Assembly (NCBI GenBank): GCA_017530965.1
Contig: JAFXLS010000135.1
Coordinates: 1 to 42,293 of the forward strand
Origin: Fibrobacter sp.
Lineage (GTDB): Bacteria; Fibrobacterota; Fibrobacteria; Fibrobacterales; Fibrobacteraceae
Direction of reading: 5' to 3'
DNA: 42,293 bases
Part shown: one piece after another, positions 31,740 through 40,253 of the stretch
Layout: each line of letters starts with the position of its first letter
Numbering within the stretch: the first letter of the stretch is position 1
Made by a program: the position numbers and the translations under genes
The notes under the pieces: model-generated
The model's database searches: none
Seen by the model: only the letters and a program-made list of their open reading frames with translations
What the model was told of the DNA's origin: nothing

Positions 31740-33085
31740 TACGATTCTTCGTGATGAGCCTTCGACACGAGGTTCATGTAGATGGTGCCAAGGATTGCGG
31801 CACAGAAGCTACCCAGCAGAATACCGAGCTTCGCGGAATCCTGACGGTCGCCCACCTCGAAAGCGAGGTTCGCCACAAACAAGGCCATGGTAAAGCCGAT
31901 ACCGGCAAGCATACCACCACCCCACAAAACCTTCCAGCTGTAGCTCGGCTTCACCGACACGCCAATCTTCACGGCAAGCAGGCTGAACAGGAAAATGCCG
32001 ATCGGCTTACCCAGAATCAAGGCCAAGGCCACTGCACCCATCACAGGCACTTCCACGCCGCCCAGCTTGATTTCGACACCTGCGTTGCTGAGTGCAAACA
32101 GCGGCATAATAAAGAAGTTCACCCACGGTACGAGCGGCTTGAAGAAACGTTCCTGCATCGAGATACTTTCGCGGGCACCGCGCTTCAAAAGCGTAAACAC
32201 TTCGTACTGTTCGTTGCGGTCCTTCGCTTCGCCCGAAAGAGCTCCACCCACGCTGCCGGCGAAATGGGCAAGCTTACCCTTCGCAAGCACAGGCTTTGCC
32301 GGCACCGAGAGTCCAAGCAGCACGCCCGCGATAGTCGGGTGCACGCCACTCTTCACAAAGAATGCCCACACCGCAATACCAATCACGCCATGCAACAGTA
32401 AGTTGCGCACGCCAATTCTAAACATCACGTTGATCAAGGCGAGCAAGGCAAAACCCGTACCGAGCGCAACAAAGTTCACGCCGTCGCCGCTCGGGTAACC
32501 GATTGCAATCACGAGAATTGCACCGATATCGTCGGCAATCGCCAGAGTCAAAATCATCACACGCAGGGCATGCGGCACCTTCTTGCCGAGAATGGCCATG
32601 CAACCCACCACAAACGCAATATCGGTTGCCGTCGGGACTCCCCAACCATGAGCCGCACTGTGTTCGCCATGCGGGCAAAGCAGCAAGTAAATCAAAGCCG
32701 GGAACAACATACCGCCAGCCGCCGCGATAATCGGGAGGCTCGCCGCCTTCGGGTTCCTGAGTTCGCCATAGGTCATTTCGCCCTTGACTTCAAGCCCGAT
32801 ATTGAAGAAGAAAATCGTCATCATGGCGTCGTTAATGAGCCAATGCAAATCGGCCGAACCGACCCAACTGCCAATCGTCAAGGCAAACGGCATGTGCCAA
32901 ACATGATGGTAAGATTCAGGGCTGACATTCGCCCAGATCAGGGCCGCAATCGTCATGATAATCAAAACGATGCCACCGGTCGTCTCCACCTTCATCAGTC
33001 GTTCCATCGGCGTGATGATTTTGCGGATGGGGGTTTCCGGGAACAAATCTTCAATTTTGTCGCTGCTCGTTACTTTTGCCGACAT
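31739..33085 (-). CDS. nhaA: Na+/H+ antiporter NhaA
   Basis: 448 residues, about 12 helices. The ion-binding aspartates are present as Asp185-Asp186 in LAIADDIGAILVIAI, and TATDIAFVVG (153-161) matches the helix IV TDIAFA segment. NhaA exchanges internal Na+ for protons and helps control pH and salt. The protein has a longer cytoplasmic N-terminus and an additional mid-protein loop (about 275-310, Lys/Glu-rich) compared with the 388-residue E. coli form. Its promoter must lie in 33086-33200, where no clear element was found. Confidence 0.95.
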   Translation of the reverse strand: MSAKVTSSDKIEDLFPETPIRKIITPMERLMKVETTGGIVLIIMTIAALIWANVSPESYHHVWHMPFALTIGSWVGSADLHWLINDAMMTIFFFNIGLEVKGEMTYGELRNPKAASLPIIAAAGGMLFPALIYLLLCPHGEHSAAHGWGVPTATDIAFVVGCMAILGKKVPHALRVMILTLAIADDIGAILVIAIGYPSGDGVNFVALGTGFALLALINVMFRIGVRNLLLHGVIGIAVWAFFVKSGVHPTIAGVLLGLSVPAKPVLAKGKLAHFAGSVGGALSGEAKDRNEQYEVFTLLKRGARESISMQERFFKPLVPWVNFFIMPLFALSNAGVEIKLGGVEVPVMGAVALALILGKPIGIFLFSLLAVKIGVSVKPSYSWKVLWGGGMLAGIGFTMALFVANLAFEVGDRQDSAKLGILLGSFCAAILGTIYMNLVSKAHHEES

Positions 33086-33201
33086 AGCTACCTGTAAATA
33101 GGGTTGTGTGATTCAGCCTTGCGTCTAACAAAATAATCATTTTTTTTGCGCGTGACCGCTCCAAGTTGCTTATTTTTCCATTTTTTGTATATGTGATTTG
33201 C

Positions 33202-33240
33202 CCCCAAAAAGCGCACATAGCCTTTTTTGGGGATTTTTTG
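33202..33240 (+). promoter_or_regulatory. Terminator-like hairpin and T-run in the DUF58 upstream region
   Basis: CCCCAAAAAG (33202-33211) can pair with CTTTTTTGGGG (33222-33232), followed by ATTTTTTG. A 13-bp direct repeat, ATTTTTTGTATAT, occurs at 33180-33192 and 33233-33245. These suggest tandem promoters with an attenuator-like hairpin between them. Confidence 0.35.
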
Positions 33241-33271
33241 TATATTCTTAGCGTAAAAAAGAGACTTTGAG

Positions 33272-34162
33272 ATGTTAGATAAAGAAGTTTTAAAGACCGT
33301 GAGCCGCATTGAACTTAGCGTTCGCGGCACGCTCGACACCGTGATGACCGGCGCCTACCACAGTTCCTTCAAGGGGAACGGTATGGAATTCAGCGAGGTC
33401 CGCGAGTACATGCCGGGCGACGATGTGCGTACTATCGACTGGAACGTGACCGCACGAACGGGCACGCCGTATGTGAAGAAGTTTATCGAAGAACGCGAAA
33501 TGACCATGCTTTTGATGGTCGACGCATCCAGCAGTTCGGAATTCGGTTCCGGCAAGCAGATGAAGGGCGAAGTCATGGCGACTTTGACCGCACTCCTCGC
33601 CTTTGCCGCCATCAAGAACAACGACAAGGTCGGCCTGCTGATTTACACCGACCAGGTGGAACTCTTTATTCCGCCGGAGAAAGGCCGCAAGCACGTGCTG
33701 CGGCTCATCCGCGAAATTCTTTATTTCAAGCCGCAGCACCACGGCACGAACACTCAAGTGGCGCTGGAGTATGCCGGCAAGATTCTGAATCGTCGTGCCG
33801 TCGTCGTGGTGATGAGCGACTTCCTCGATGAAGGTTTCGAAAACGCCTTCAAGATTCTCCGTAAGCGCCACGACGTGCTTGCGGTCTCCGTCGTTGACCC
33901 GCGCGAAATGGAACTTCCGCCCGCAGGCCTCGTGGAACTCGAAGACCCTGAAACCGGAGAAACACTCCTCATTGATACCGGCGATGCGACTTTCCGCGAG
34001 GCATTCGCCCGCGAGGCAAAGCGCCAGGGCAAGGCGACCAAGGAACTGTTCCAGCGCATGTCCATCGACTTCGTGCGCATCGAAACGCACGACGACTTCA
34101 AGGAAACGGTGGCCCCGCTTATCGAGCACTTCCGCCGCCGCGCCCGTGCGGCAAGAATGTAA
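33272..34162 (+). CDS. DUF58 (vWA-like) protein of the Bat/MoxR family
   Basis: 296 residues. FSEVREYMPGDDVRTIDWNV is the DUF58 signature, then ARTGTPYVKKFIEERE and a von Willebrand A-type segment MLLMVDASSSSEFGSG with a degenerate MIDAS (DxSxS) site, here DASSS. These proteins are usually encoded beside a MoxR ATPase and Bat proteins; none of these is adjacent, though a BatD-like gene is at 2594. No membrane segment. A role in chaperoning or metallo-complex assembly with MoxR is known only for the family. Confidence 0.88.
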   Translation: MLDKEVLKTVSRIELSVRGTLDTVMTGAYHSSFKGNGMEFSEVREYMPGDDVRTIDWNVTARTGTPYVKKFIEEREMTMLLMVDASSSSEFGSGKQMKGEVMATLTALLAFAAIKNNDKVGLLIYTDQVELFIPPEKGRKHVLRLIREILYFKPQHHGTNTQVALEYAGKILNRRAVVVVMSDFLDEGFENAFKILRKRHDVLAVSVVDPREMELPPAGLVELEDPETGETLLIDTGDATFREAFAREAKRQGKATKELFQRMSIDFVRIETHDDFKETVAPLIEHFRRRARAARM

Positions 34163-34183
34163 CGCGCCAAAAATTGCAAATTA

Positions 34184-34209
34184 AAAAGGTGGTTTTAAAC
34201 CACCTTTTC
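34184..34209. terminator. Bidirectional terminator
   Basis: AAAAGGTGGTTT (34184-34195) pairs with AAACCACCTTTT (34197-34208). It closes both the DUF58 gene (+) and the acetyltransferase operon (-), overlapping the latter's stop. Confidence 0.85.
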
Positions 34210-34842
34210 TGTTAATTCCCGAATTTTGTTTTTTACGAATTCCAAATCGCTATTCGTGAGGATTGGAATCAACCCATTGATTTCTTCAACAGGCTTATCC
34301 CACCACTTGAGCTTTAACAAGAGCGAAGTTAATTCTCCATCAAAGCGGTAGCGGATTGTTTCTGCAGGATTCCCGACCACAACCGTGTAAGGTTCTACAT
34401 TGCTACCGACAACGCTATTTGCGCCGATGATAGCTCCGTCGCCAATATGTACGCCCGGCAAGATAGTCACATTTTGACCAATCCACACATCGTTTCCGAT
34501 AATGGTATCGCCTTTGTATGGCAAATCGCTTTGGGCAGGCGGTTTCATGTTCCAGCCTTCAAGCGTGTAGAACGGGAATGTCGAAACCGCATTCATCTGG
34601 TGGTTCGCGCCATTCATCACGAACTCCACACCCGCAGCAATCTGGCAGAACTTTCCGATAATAAGCTTGTCGCCGACAAAATCATAGTGATGCGTCACAT
34701 GACTTTCAAATTCTGAATCTGCGATGTAGGTAAAATCCCCGACTATAATGTTCGGGTTCTTGATCGTGGGCTTGACATAGATTTCCTTGTCGTAGCCCGC
34801 AATCGGATGAATCGTATTTGGATTAGGGATTTTTTCGCTCAT
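34195..34842 (-). CDS. Xenobiotic acetyltransferase, Vat/CatB (hexapeptide-repeat) type
   Basis: 215 residues. VGDKLIIGKFCQIAAGVEF, MNGANHQMNAVSTFPF and YKGDTIIGNDVWIGQNVTIL closely follow the Vat/CatB family; the catalytic His81 is in GANHQM. Vat enzymes acetylate streptogramin A and CatB enzymes chloramphenicol, but many homologues have no known resistance role. The left-handed beta-helix repeats run to about 160, then WWDKP. It is last in the - strand unit, 14 bases after the EF-G-like gene, with its own TATATTT box in that gap. Confidence 0.88.
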   Translation of the reverse strand: MSEKIPNPNTIHPIAGYDKEIYVKPTIKNPNIIVGDFTYIADSEFESHVTHHYDFVGDKLIIGKFCQIAAGVEFVMNGANHQMNAVSTFPFYTLEGWNMKPPAQSDLPYKGDTIIGNDVWIGQNVTILPGVHIGDGAIIGANSVVGSNVEPYTVVVGNPAETIRYRFDGELTSLLLKLKWWDKPVEEINGLIPILTNSDLEFVKNKIRELTEKVV

Positions 34843-34846
34843 ACCC

Positions 34847-34854
34847 TAAATATA
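34847..34854 (-). promoter_or_regulatory. TATATTTA box before the acetyltransferase
   Basis: Four bases before the ATG at 34842 in the 14-base gap after the EF-G-like gene; possible internal promoter. Confidence 0.35.
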
Positions 34855-34856
34855 TA

Positions 34857-36806
34857 TCAAATTGTCGCGGGGCGGTAGCCAAGCAACTTCATGCTGTAAA
34901 GCGCCGTGCCCTTGCTGATGCTGCGGACACCCGTAGCGTATCCGAAAATCTTGCGTAACGGAACATCGGCTTTCAGGAAATGCGTCTTGCCATCGCCACC
35001 GATTTCTTTCACCTTGCCATCGCGGGACTGAATATCACCCGTCACAAGGCCCGCAAAATTCACCGGGCATTCCAGCGACAATTCCATAATGGGCTCATAA
35101 AGTTGCACATCGGCTGGCTTAATGAGTTTCGTGACAGCGTCGGCGCAAGCCTTCTTGATCATGGGCGGCAGAGCGCCTTCGGTCCAAGTGAATTCATGGA
35201 CTTCAAAGCAAACGCCTACAAGGGGGCCTTTGCCAAGCACACCGATTTCAGTTGATTCCAAAAGCGCAGAACGCACGCCAGCCAAAATTTCACGCGGTGC
35301 CGTTTCCAAGAATTCTGCGGACAAGCGAATATCATGGGCATCGCCATCGAGCGGTGTCGCCGAAAGCTTGATGGAAATCTTATGGGGCCCTAGCTGGAAG
35401 GTATTTTCGACCGGGCCCACGTTACGGCACAGGCGTTCCTGCCAACGCACCTCAGGACTTCCAGCACGTACTTCGCAGCCGAATTCGCGTTTAAGTCGAG
35501 CAAGCAACACATCAAGCTGCACTTCGCCCACGGTATGCAGGTACCAGAATCCGCCATCGTCCTTTTGCACGCGGAAAGAGGGGTCCATGCGGGCAAGGAC
35601 ATTCAAACTCTTTTCAACATGGTGGTAATCTTCGGCGCCCAAGCATTCCACGCGAGTCTGCAAAAGCGGCTGATACTTGTCGCGAATCGAAGGCTGCGAT
35701 TCTTCTTCGCAAGTAGGAATTGATCCGTCCAAAGAAATGACCTGTCCGAGTTCCGTTTCAAAGGGGCTGCGCATGGCATAAATATCACCTGAACGGATTT
35801 CGTCGACAGGCTGCAACAAGTTTGCTTTCAAACGTGAGAATTCAAAACCCGCAGGCCATTCCTTGCGTTCCATATTCGTATGACTACGGAACAGCGAAAT
35901 TTCGCCCACACCCTTAAAGTGGCGGAGTCGAATGACTTGGCCTAATTCATTGTCCGCAAATTCAGGCACATCGGGCAAGAAGAACGATAGCGCCGTTGTC
36001 AGGCTGCGTACCCCGAAGCCTTCGATGGCCGAGCCTGCATAGCACAGAGCATAATCTTTATTCTTCGCCAGTTCCTTGAGCCCGCGCAAAAGCGTTTTAG
36101 GCGGAACCGGCTTTCCTTCGAGCGCAAGTTGCAAAACTTCGTCATCGAAGTTGCTCGCGAATTCCACCGCTTCGGCGTAATGCTTCTTGATTTTCTCAGT
36201 GGAATCACTCACTTCGCCTGCTTGTGGCCAGGAATCATCGATGACTTCTTCGCCCGAATCCGAATGAATCAGGCGATTTTTGCTAAGCACATCGAGCACG
36301 CCCGACATGCATCCACCCTTGTATTCTGGGAGCGTCATGAGCACCGGGCGCACGCCCAGAACTTCTTCGATGTTAATCAGCGTTTCGTCAAGCGAATAAT
36401 CGGGATTGTCGAGTTTATTGACAAATAAAATCGTCCGCACACCCGCTTCGCGCAGTTTACGGAAGGCGGCCACCGTTTGCGTTTCCACTCCGCTCGCGGC
36501 ACTCACCACAAGCACCGCGCCTTCGACGGCTGTCAGCGCCGTGTCGACTTCGGCACCAAAATCCACATGGCCCGGAGTATCAATAAAATTGAACCAGGTG
36601 TTCTTCCATTCGAAATGCGCCACGCCGCTTTCAATGGTAATGCCGCGCTCTTTTTCTTCGGGCATGTAGTCCATGGTGGCAAGGCCTTCTTCTACCTTGC
36701 CCGGCCGGCGAACCTCGCCCGCCGCAAAAAGAATACGCTCCGAAAGAGTCGTCTTTCCGGCATCCACGTGGGCAAGGATTGCGATATTTCGAACAGGCTG
36801 AGTCAC
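34857..36806 (-). CDS. EF-G/TetM-like translational GTPase
   Basis: 649 residues. G1 AHVDAGKT (12-19), G2 RGITI (54-58), G3 DTPGH (76-80), G4 NKLD (130-133). The length is near TetM (639) and below EF-G (about 700). The C-terminus (LRKIFGYATGVRSISKGTAL, then YSMKLLGY) keeps the EF-G domain V pattern. It is therefore either an EF-G paralogue or a ribosomal-protection-type factor; sequence alone does not decide, and its neighbour is a Vat-type acetyltransferase. The start is GTG 36806 with AGGG four bases upstream, nine bases after the coiled-coil gene. Confidence 0.85.
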   Translation of the reverse strand: MTQPVRNIAILAHVDAGKTTLSERILFAAGEVRRPGKVEEGLATMDYMPEEKERGITIESGVAHFEWKNTWFNFIDTPGHVDFGAEVDTALTAVEGAVLVVSAASGVETQTVAAFRKLREAGVRTILFVNKLDNPDYSLDETLINIEEVLGVRPVLMTLPEYKGGCMSGVLDVLSKNRLIHSDSGEEVIDDSWPQAGEVSDSTEKIKKHYAEAVEFASNFDDEVLQLALEGKPVPPKTLLRGLKELAKNKDYALCYAGSAIEGFGVRSLTTALSFFLPDVPEFADNELGQVIRLRHFKGVGEISLFRSHTNMERKEWPAGFEFSRLKANLLQPVDEIRSGDIYAMRSPFETELGQVISLDGSIPTCEEESQPSIRDKYQPLLQTRVECLGAEDYHHVEKSLNVLARMDPSFRVQKDDGGFWYLHTVGEVQLDVLLARLKREFGCEVRAGSPEVRWQERLCRNVGPVENTFQLGPHKISIKLSATPLDGDAHDIRLSAEFLETAPREILAGVRSALLESTEIGVLGKGPLVGVCFEVHEFTWTEGALPPMIKKACADAVTKLIKPADVQLYEPIMELSLECPVNFAGLVTGDIQSRDGKVKEIGGDGKTHFLKADVPLRKIFGYATGVRSISKGTALYSMKLLGYRPATI

Positions 36807-36815
36807 GACGCCCTA

Positions 36816-37163
36816 CTACTTTTTCAATTGTTCTTCAAGAGAGGCTACACGTTGCGTCAATTCGGCACAAAGCTTTTCAAGTGCATCCAATCGGGCATCG
36901 TGTTCACGGTCCTTTTCCGATTGGCGGTGCAATTCTGAATCCTGCATCTTGTTGACGCTGTCTACGGAATTCAGGCGGAAATCGTGTTCCGCATCCTTGG
37001 CCACCTGGGCCTTCAATCTAAAATCCTGTTCGCGCTCCTTACTGTATAAGGCATCAATGCGAACATCATGTTCGTCATCCTTTTCCTTTTGCATATCCAG
37101 GCGCGCATCATGTTCCTGGTCTTTACGCTGCAGCTCGCGGATGCGTTCTTCATCAAGACTCAT
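36816..37163 (-). CDS. Coiled-coil protein of six 14-residue repeats
   Basis: 115 residues; family not recognised. After MSLDEERIRELQR, residues 14-97 split into six units of exactly 14: KDQEHDARLDMQKE, KDDEHDVRIDALYS, KEREQDFRLKAQVA, KDAEHDFRLNSVDS, VNKMQDSELHRQSE and KDREHDARLDALEK. The end (LTQRVASLEEQLKK) is a leucine-zipper-like heptad. Each unit is two heptads, so a long parallel coiled coil is expected. GAGG lies five bases before the ATG. It lies between the YolD-like and EF-G-like genes; function unknown. Confidence 0.75.
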   Translation of the reverse strand: MSLDEERIRELQRKDQEHDARLDMQKEKDDEHDVRIDALYSKEREQDFRLKAQVAKDAEHDFRLNSVDSVNKMQDSELHRQSEKDREHDARLDALEKLCAELTQRVASLEEQLKK

Positions 37164-37197
37164 GGTAACCTCGGGTGAAAGGATTTACATAGTTAAT

Positions 37198-37413
37198 TTA
37201 GTAATTCTCGTTTAGCGTGAGCTCGTTCGCGACCGCCTCTTGCTTGCGTTCGGCTGTCGCATCAAGCGCTTCGGCATGCCCGCGGAGCGCCGCAAACGGG
37301 TGGAAAATCTTCGCACGGTCTTCCACGTTCATACGCGGATGCTTAATCAAGAAATTCCAGTCGTTCTGCGGATATGGCAAATCGATAATGTCGCTATAGT
37401 CAAAATTAGGCAC
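37198..37413 (-). CDS. YolD-like partner protein of the Y-family polymerase
   Basis: 71 residues from GTG 37413. RMNVEDRAKIFHPFAALRGH resembles the DRA.F.PFAAL.G core of the YolD-like family encoded beside UmuC-type polymerases in Firmicutes. GTG is chosen over ATG 37443 because GGAGGA (37418-37423) lies four bases before it. The ribosome site and start sit inside the last codons of the polymerase gene, so the two are coupled. It probably modulates the polymerase; this is inferred from gene order. Confidence 0.7.
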   Translation of the reverse strand: MPNFDYSDIIDLPYPQNDWNFLIKHPRMNVEDRAKIFHPFAALRGHAEALDATAERKQEAVANELTLNENY

Positions 37414-38791
37414 GATGTCCTCCGATTTGTCCGTTGCGTTCAATGGTGGTAGCGCCCTCTTGCAAATCCATTCCCTTCACAATGGCGTTCTTGCCAAAAC
37501 GCTTCTTGATGAGGAGCTCCGCCTTCAGGCGTTTCTTTTCTCGCTCCTGTTTTTTCACATCGGTAAACAAGTCATACTGTTCGTGGCTTGCATCCACAAT
37601 GTCGGCAGCCACCAAGTTCAAACGACGTACCGTTAATTTCGGGTCTACAATGCGGTCAAAAAGTTTCATGACCGCATCCGCCATCACTTTTTGTGAGCTG
37701 GTATAATAACCAATGTTTGCCGTACCATGTGCAGGCTTCGGAATCGTACGTCCGTAAAAGTCCGTTACGGTTACGCCGTGGTAAATTCCCTTATCTACGT
37801 TTTCGCGGTCGTAACCCACCGTGAGCACCATGGCGTTTGTCACCAAGTCGTGGGCAACCAATGTCATCGAAACCGTATCGACCATTTCGCGCACCACAAG
37901 CCGCGCCTTGTCAAACGGATACGGATCTTGCAACACTTGGCCTTCGCCCGTACTTCTGTTCCGCGGTTTCGCCTTTTTGATGTCTGCAATCGTGCAAGGC
38001 TCGTAACCCCAGGCGTGGTCAATCAGGATTTCCGCATTCACGCCGAATAGCTTGTACAGCGCTTCAGGATTCTTGACGCTTACGCGGGCAATGTCGCCCA
38101 TCGTGTAGATGCCGCGCCCTGCATTCAGCCTACAATTTTCCAGACGTTCTGCTATGCCGCGGCCCACTTGCCAAAAACTCGTAATCGGCCGGTGCGACCA
38201 AAGCTGTTTGCGGTAACTTATCTCGTCAAGTTCCGCGATGCGTACGCCATCATCATCCGCTTCCACATGCTTCGCCATCACGTCCATCGCAATCTTGCAA
38301 AGGTACAAGTTCGTGCCGATTCCACCCGTCGCCGTAATTCCCGTAGTCGCAAAAACATCCTGGATAATCGTCTTCACCAGTTCGCGCGCTGTCTTTTTAT
38401 AAAGCTTCAAGTAGCGCGTCAAATCCAAAAAGCATTCGTCAATCGAATACGCATGAATATCTTCGGCGCTCACGTATTTCAGGTAAACATTATAGACCTT
38501 CGTGGAATACTCCACGTACTTCGCCATTTGCGGTTTTGCGATGGTGAATTCAATCTTTTCGCCCGTACGCCGCTGTACTTCACGCACTTTCTGGTTTACT
38601 TCGAAAAGTCGTGCACGACCGGGGATTCCGTATGCCTTTAACGCAGGGGTCACCGCTAGACAAATTGTCTTTTCAGTACGGCTCTCGTCAGCCACCACCA
38701 ATTTTGCCTTTAATGGATCGAGTCCTCGGAGAATACATTCTACCGAAGCAAAGAATGATTTAAGGTCGATGGCGGCGTAAGTGCGTCCCAC
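37406..38791 (-). CDS. Y-family DNA polymerase (UmuC/DinB type)
   Basis: 461 residues. Error-prone translesion polymerase. Asp9 in AIDLKSFFASVE and Asp118-Glu119 in YSIDECFLDLT give the catalytic carboxylates; the IDLKSFFASVE form with Lys is that of the Firmicutes UvrX/UmuC group rather than E. coli DinB. QYDLF (405-409) is a beta-clamp-binding motif. The start is GTG 38791 (no better ATG); the gene begins seven bases after the GGDEF gene. No LexA-type box was identified upstream. It probably depends on the operon promoter. Confidence 0.9.
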   Translation of the reverse strand: MGRTYAAIDLKSFFASVECILRGLDPLKAKLVVADESRTEKTICLAVTPALKAYGIPGRARLFEVNQKVREVQRRTGEKIEFTIAKPQMAKYVEYSTKVYNVYLKYVSAEDIHAYSIDECFLDLTRYLKLYKKTARELVKTIIQDVFATTGITATGGIGTNLYLCKIAMDVMAKHVEADDDGVRIAELDEISYRKQLWSHRPITSFWQVGRGIAERLENCRLNAGRGIYTMGDIARVSVKNPEALYKLFGVNAEILIDHAWGYEPCTIADIKKAKPRNRSTGEGQVLQDPYPFDKARLVVREMVDTVSMTLVAHDLVTNAMVLTVGYDRENVDKGIYHGVTVTDFYGRTIPKPAHGTANIGYYTSSQKVMADAVMKLFDRIVDPKLTVRRLNLVAADIVDASHEQYDLFTDVKKQEREKKRLKAELLIKKRFGKNAIVKGMDLQEGATTIERNGQIGGHRA

Positions 38792-38798
38792 GTTTTTC

Positions 38799-40175
38799 TT
38801 ACCTGTATTTTAATTCAGGATGCTCGGCGTAGAAAGAATTTTTATCGACATACATCCGTTCGTCTGCAATATGCATGGCCCTACGAACATCGGGTTCTCC
38901 GTAACACGTTCCAATGGAGAAACGAACATTTTCGGACAGTTTTGCCATTGTGCGTATTTTGGCCACACGGGTATTCAACTCGTCTTCAGTGACGTTCGAA
39001 ACGAGTACCATGAATTCGTCGCCACCGGCACGGTATACGTCTTCTTCCGGGAAAACGTATTGTAAAATTTCTGCCGCTGCTCGCAAAACCTTGTCGCCAG
39101 AGATGTGTCCCTGGTCATCGTTCATGCGCTTCAGTCCGTTCAGGTCGGCAAAAATAACCGCGTCAGGCGTGGGTTTGCGTTCAGCCACGATTTGGTCAAT
39201 GCGGTTGTTCATTACGTTACGATTTTTTACGCCGGTAAGCGAATCGATCGTACTCATAATCTGAAGCTTGTTCAAAAGGAGATAACTTGAAATTTCGGAC
39301 GCAATAAGGAATGTCGTGACTTCAAGAGCTTCCTTTATCTTCAGCGTATCATTGACGTTAAAATTAACCGTCCACAAGTAACCTAGCAATTCGCCACTAT
39401 GCCGCAGCGGGAAAAGTACAATCGTCTTTACGCCGGAAAGGTCAAGCATCGATCCCCAAATTGGATTTGCCAGGCGTAGCTTTTCCATGTCACGCTCATC
39501 TTTTACGATAATGCAGGTGCTGCCGGCCAGTGTTTCTGGCCATGTTTCTGCAATCGCGTAAAAGCCTTCAACGTATCGCGACATCGGCTTTATTTTTAGA
39601 CCGTCGCGAATCGATTCCGCAAAAATGGAACACTCGCGATTTTCGGCATCGGTGAGCAAAATGCAGCAATGGTCGGAATCACAAGATTTGCGGATATCTT
39701 CGACGACTTCTTGAAAAGTTTGCTTGACATTGTCTGTGCCACGCAGCTTGATACAAGCCTTGAGAACGTTCGTAGCGGTTTCTGCAGAAAGGTCTGCCAT
39801 TGCCGAGGAATCTGCTTTGGGAGTCACGTCGTAACAGTAGACGCAGTAGCCGATATTTTCGCAGTCGGAATCCAGCGGCATCAGGAACATGTTCAGCCAG
39901 AGACCCATCATGTAGAGGTCGACGTAGGCGTGGAGCGGCTTGCCTGATTGTATACAGCGGAAACAGTGGTCTTCGAAATTCTGGTTCTTCGGAAAGCACA
40001 TTTCGTATGGTGAACCCGGCACAAATGGAGTGTGTCTCAAGGCCTCCATATCATCACAATGTGCCTTATTTCCTGCCACAACACGGATATTCCCGTAAGA
40101 TCCGTCCGGGAACAGTTCCACGGACATTACACAGGCTTTTGCCTTATAATGTGACAGAATCTTGTCGAAATCCAT
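38799..40175 (-). CDS. GAF-GGDEF diguanylate cyclase
   Basis: 458 residues, no membrane segment. Residues 1-130 form a sensor region with PAS-like character and several Cys; 150-300 resemble a GAF domain; 320-458 is the cyclase domain. GGDEF is intact (384-388, YRAGGDEFMVLV) as is FADLNGLKRMNDDQGHISGD, so it should make c-di-GMP. The RxxD inhibitory site is absent (PEED precedes the motif by the proper spacing). AGGAGG precedes the ATG by about ten bases. It is the first gene of the - strand unit ending with the acetyltransferase. Confidence 0.9.
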   Translation of the reverse strand: MDFDKILSHYKAKACVMSVELFPDGSYGNIRVVAGNKAHCDDMEALRHTPFVPGSPYEMCFPKNQNFEDHCFRCIQSGKPLHAYVDLYMMGLWLNMFLMPLDSDCENIGYCVYCYDVTPKADSSAMADLSAETATNVLKACIKLRGTDNVKQTFQEVVEDIRKSCDSDHCCILLTDAENRECSIFAESIRDGLKIKPMSRYVEGFYAIAETWPETLAGSTCIIVKDERDMEKLRLANPIWGSMLDLSGVKTIVLFPLRHSGELLGYLWTVNFNVNDTLKIKEALEVTTFLIASEISSYLLLNKLQIMSTIDSLTGVKNRNVMNNRIDQIVAERKPTPDAVIFADLNGLKRMNDDQGHISGDKVLRAAAEILQYVFPEEDVYRAGGDEFMVLVSNVTEDELNTRVAKIRTMAKLSENVRFSIGTCYGEPDVRRAMHIADERMYVDKNSFYAEHPELKYR

Positions 40176-40253
40176 ACCAGCTTGTCCTCCTACGGCATTT
40201 CTTTTTTCATAGATAATTTAAAAAGATTTTGAAGGGACAAAATACTGTTTTGG

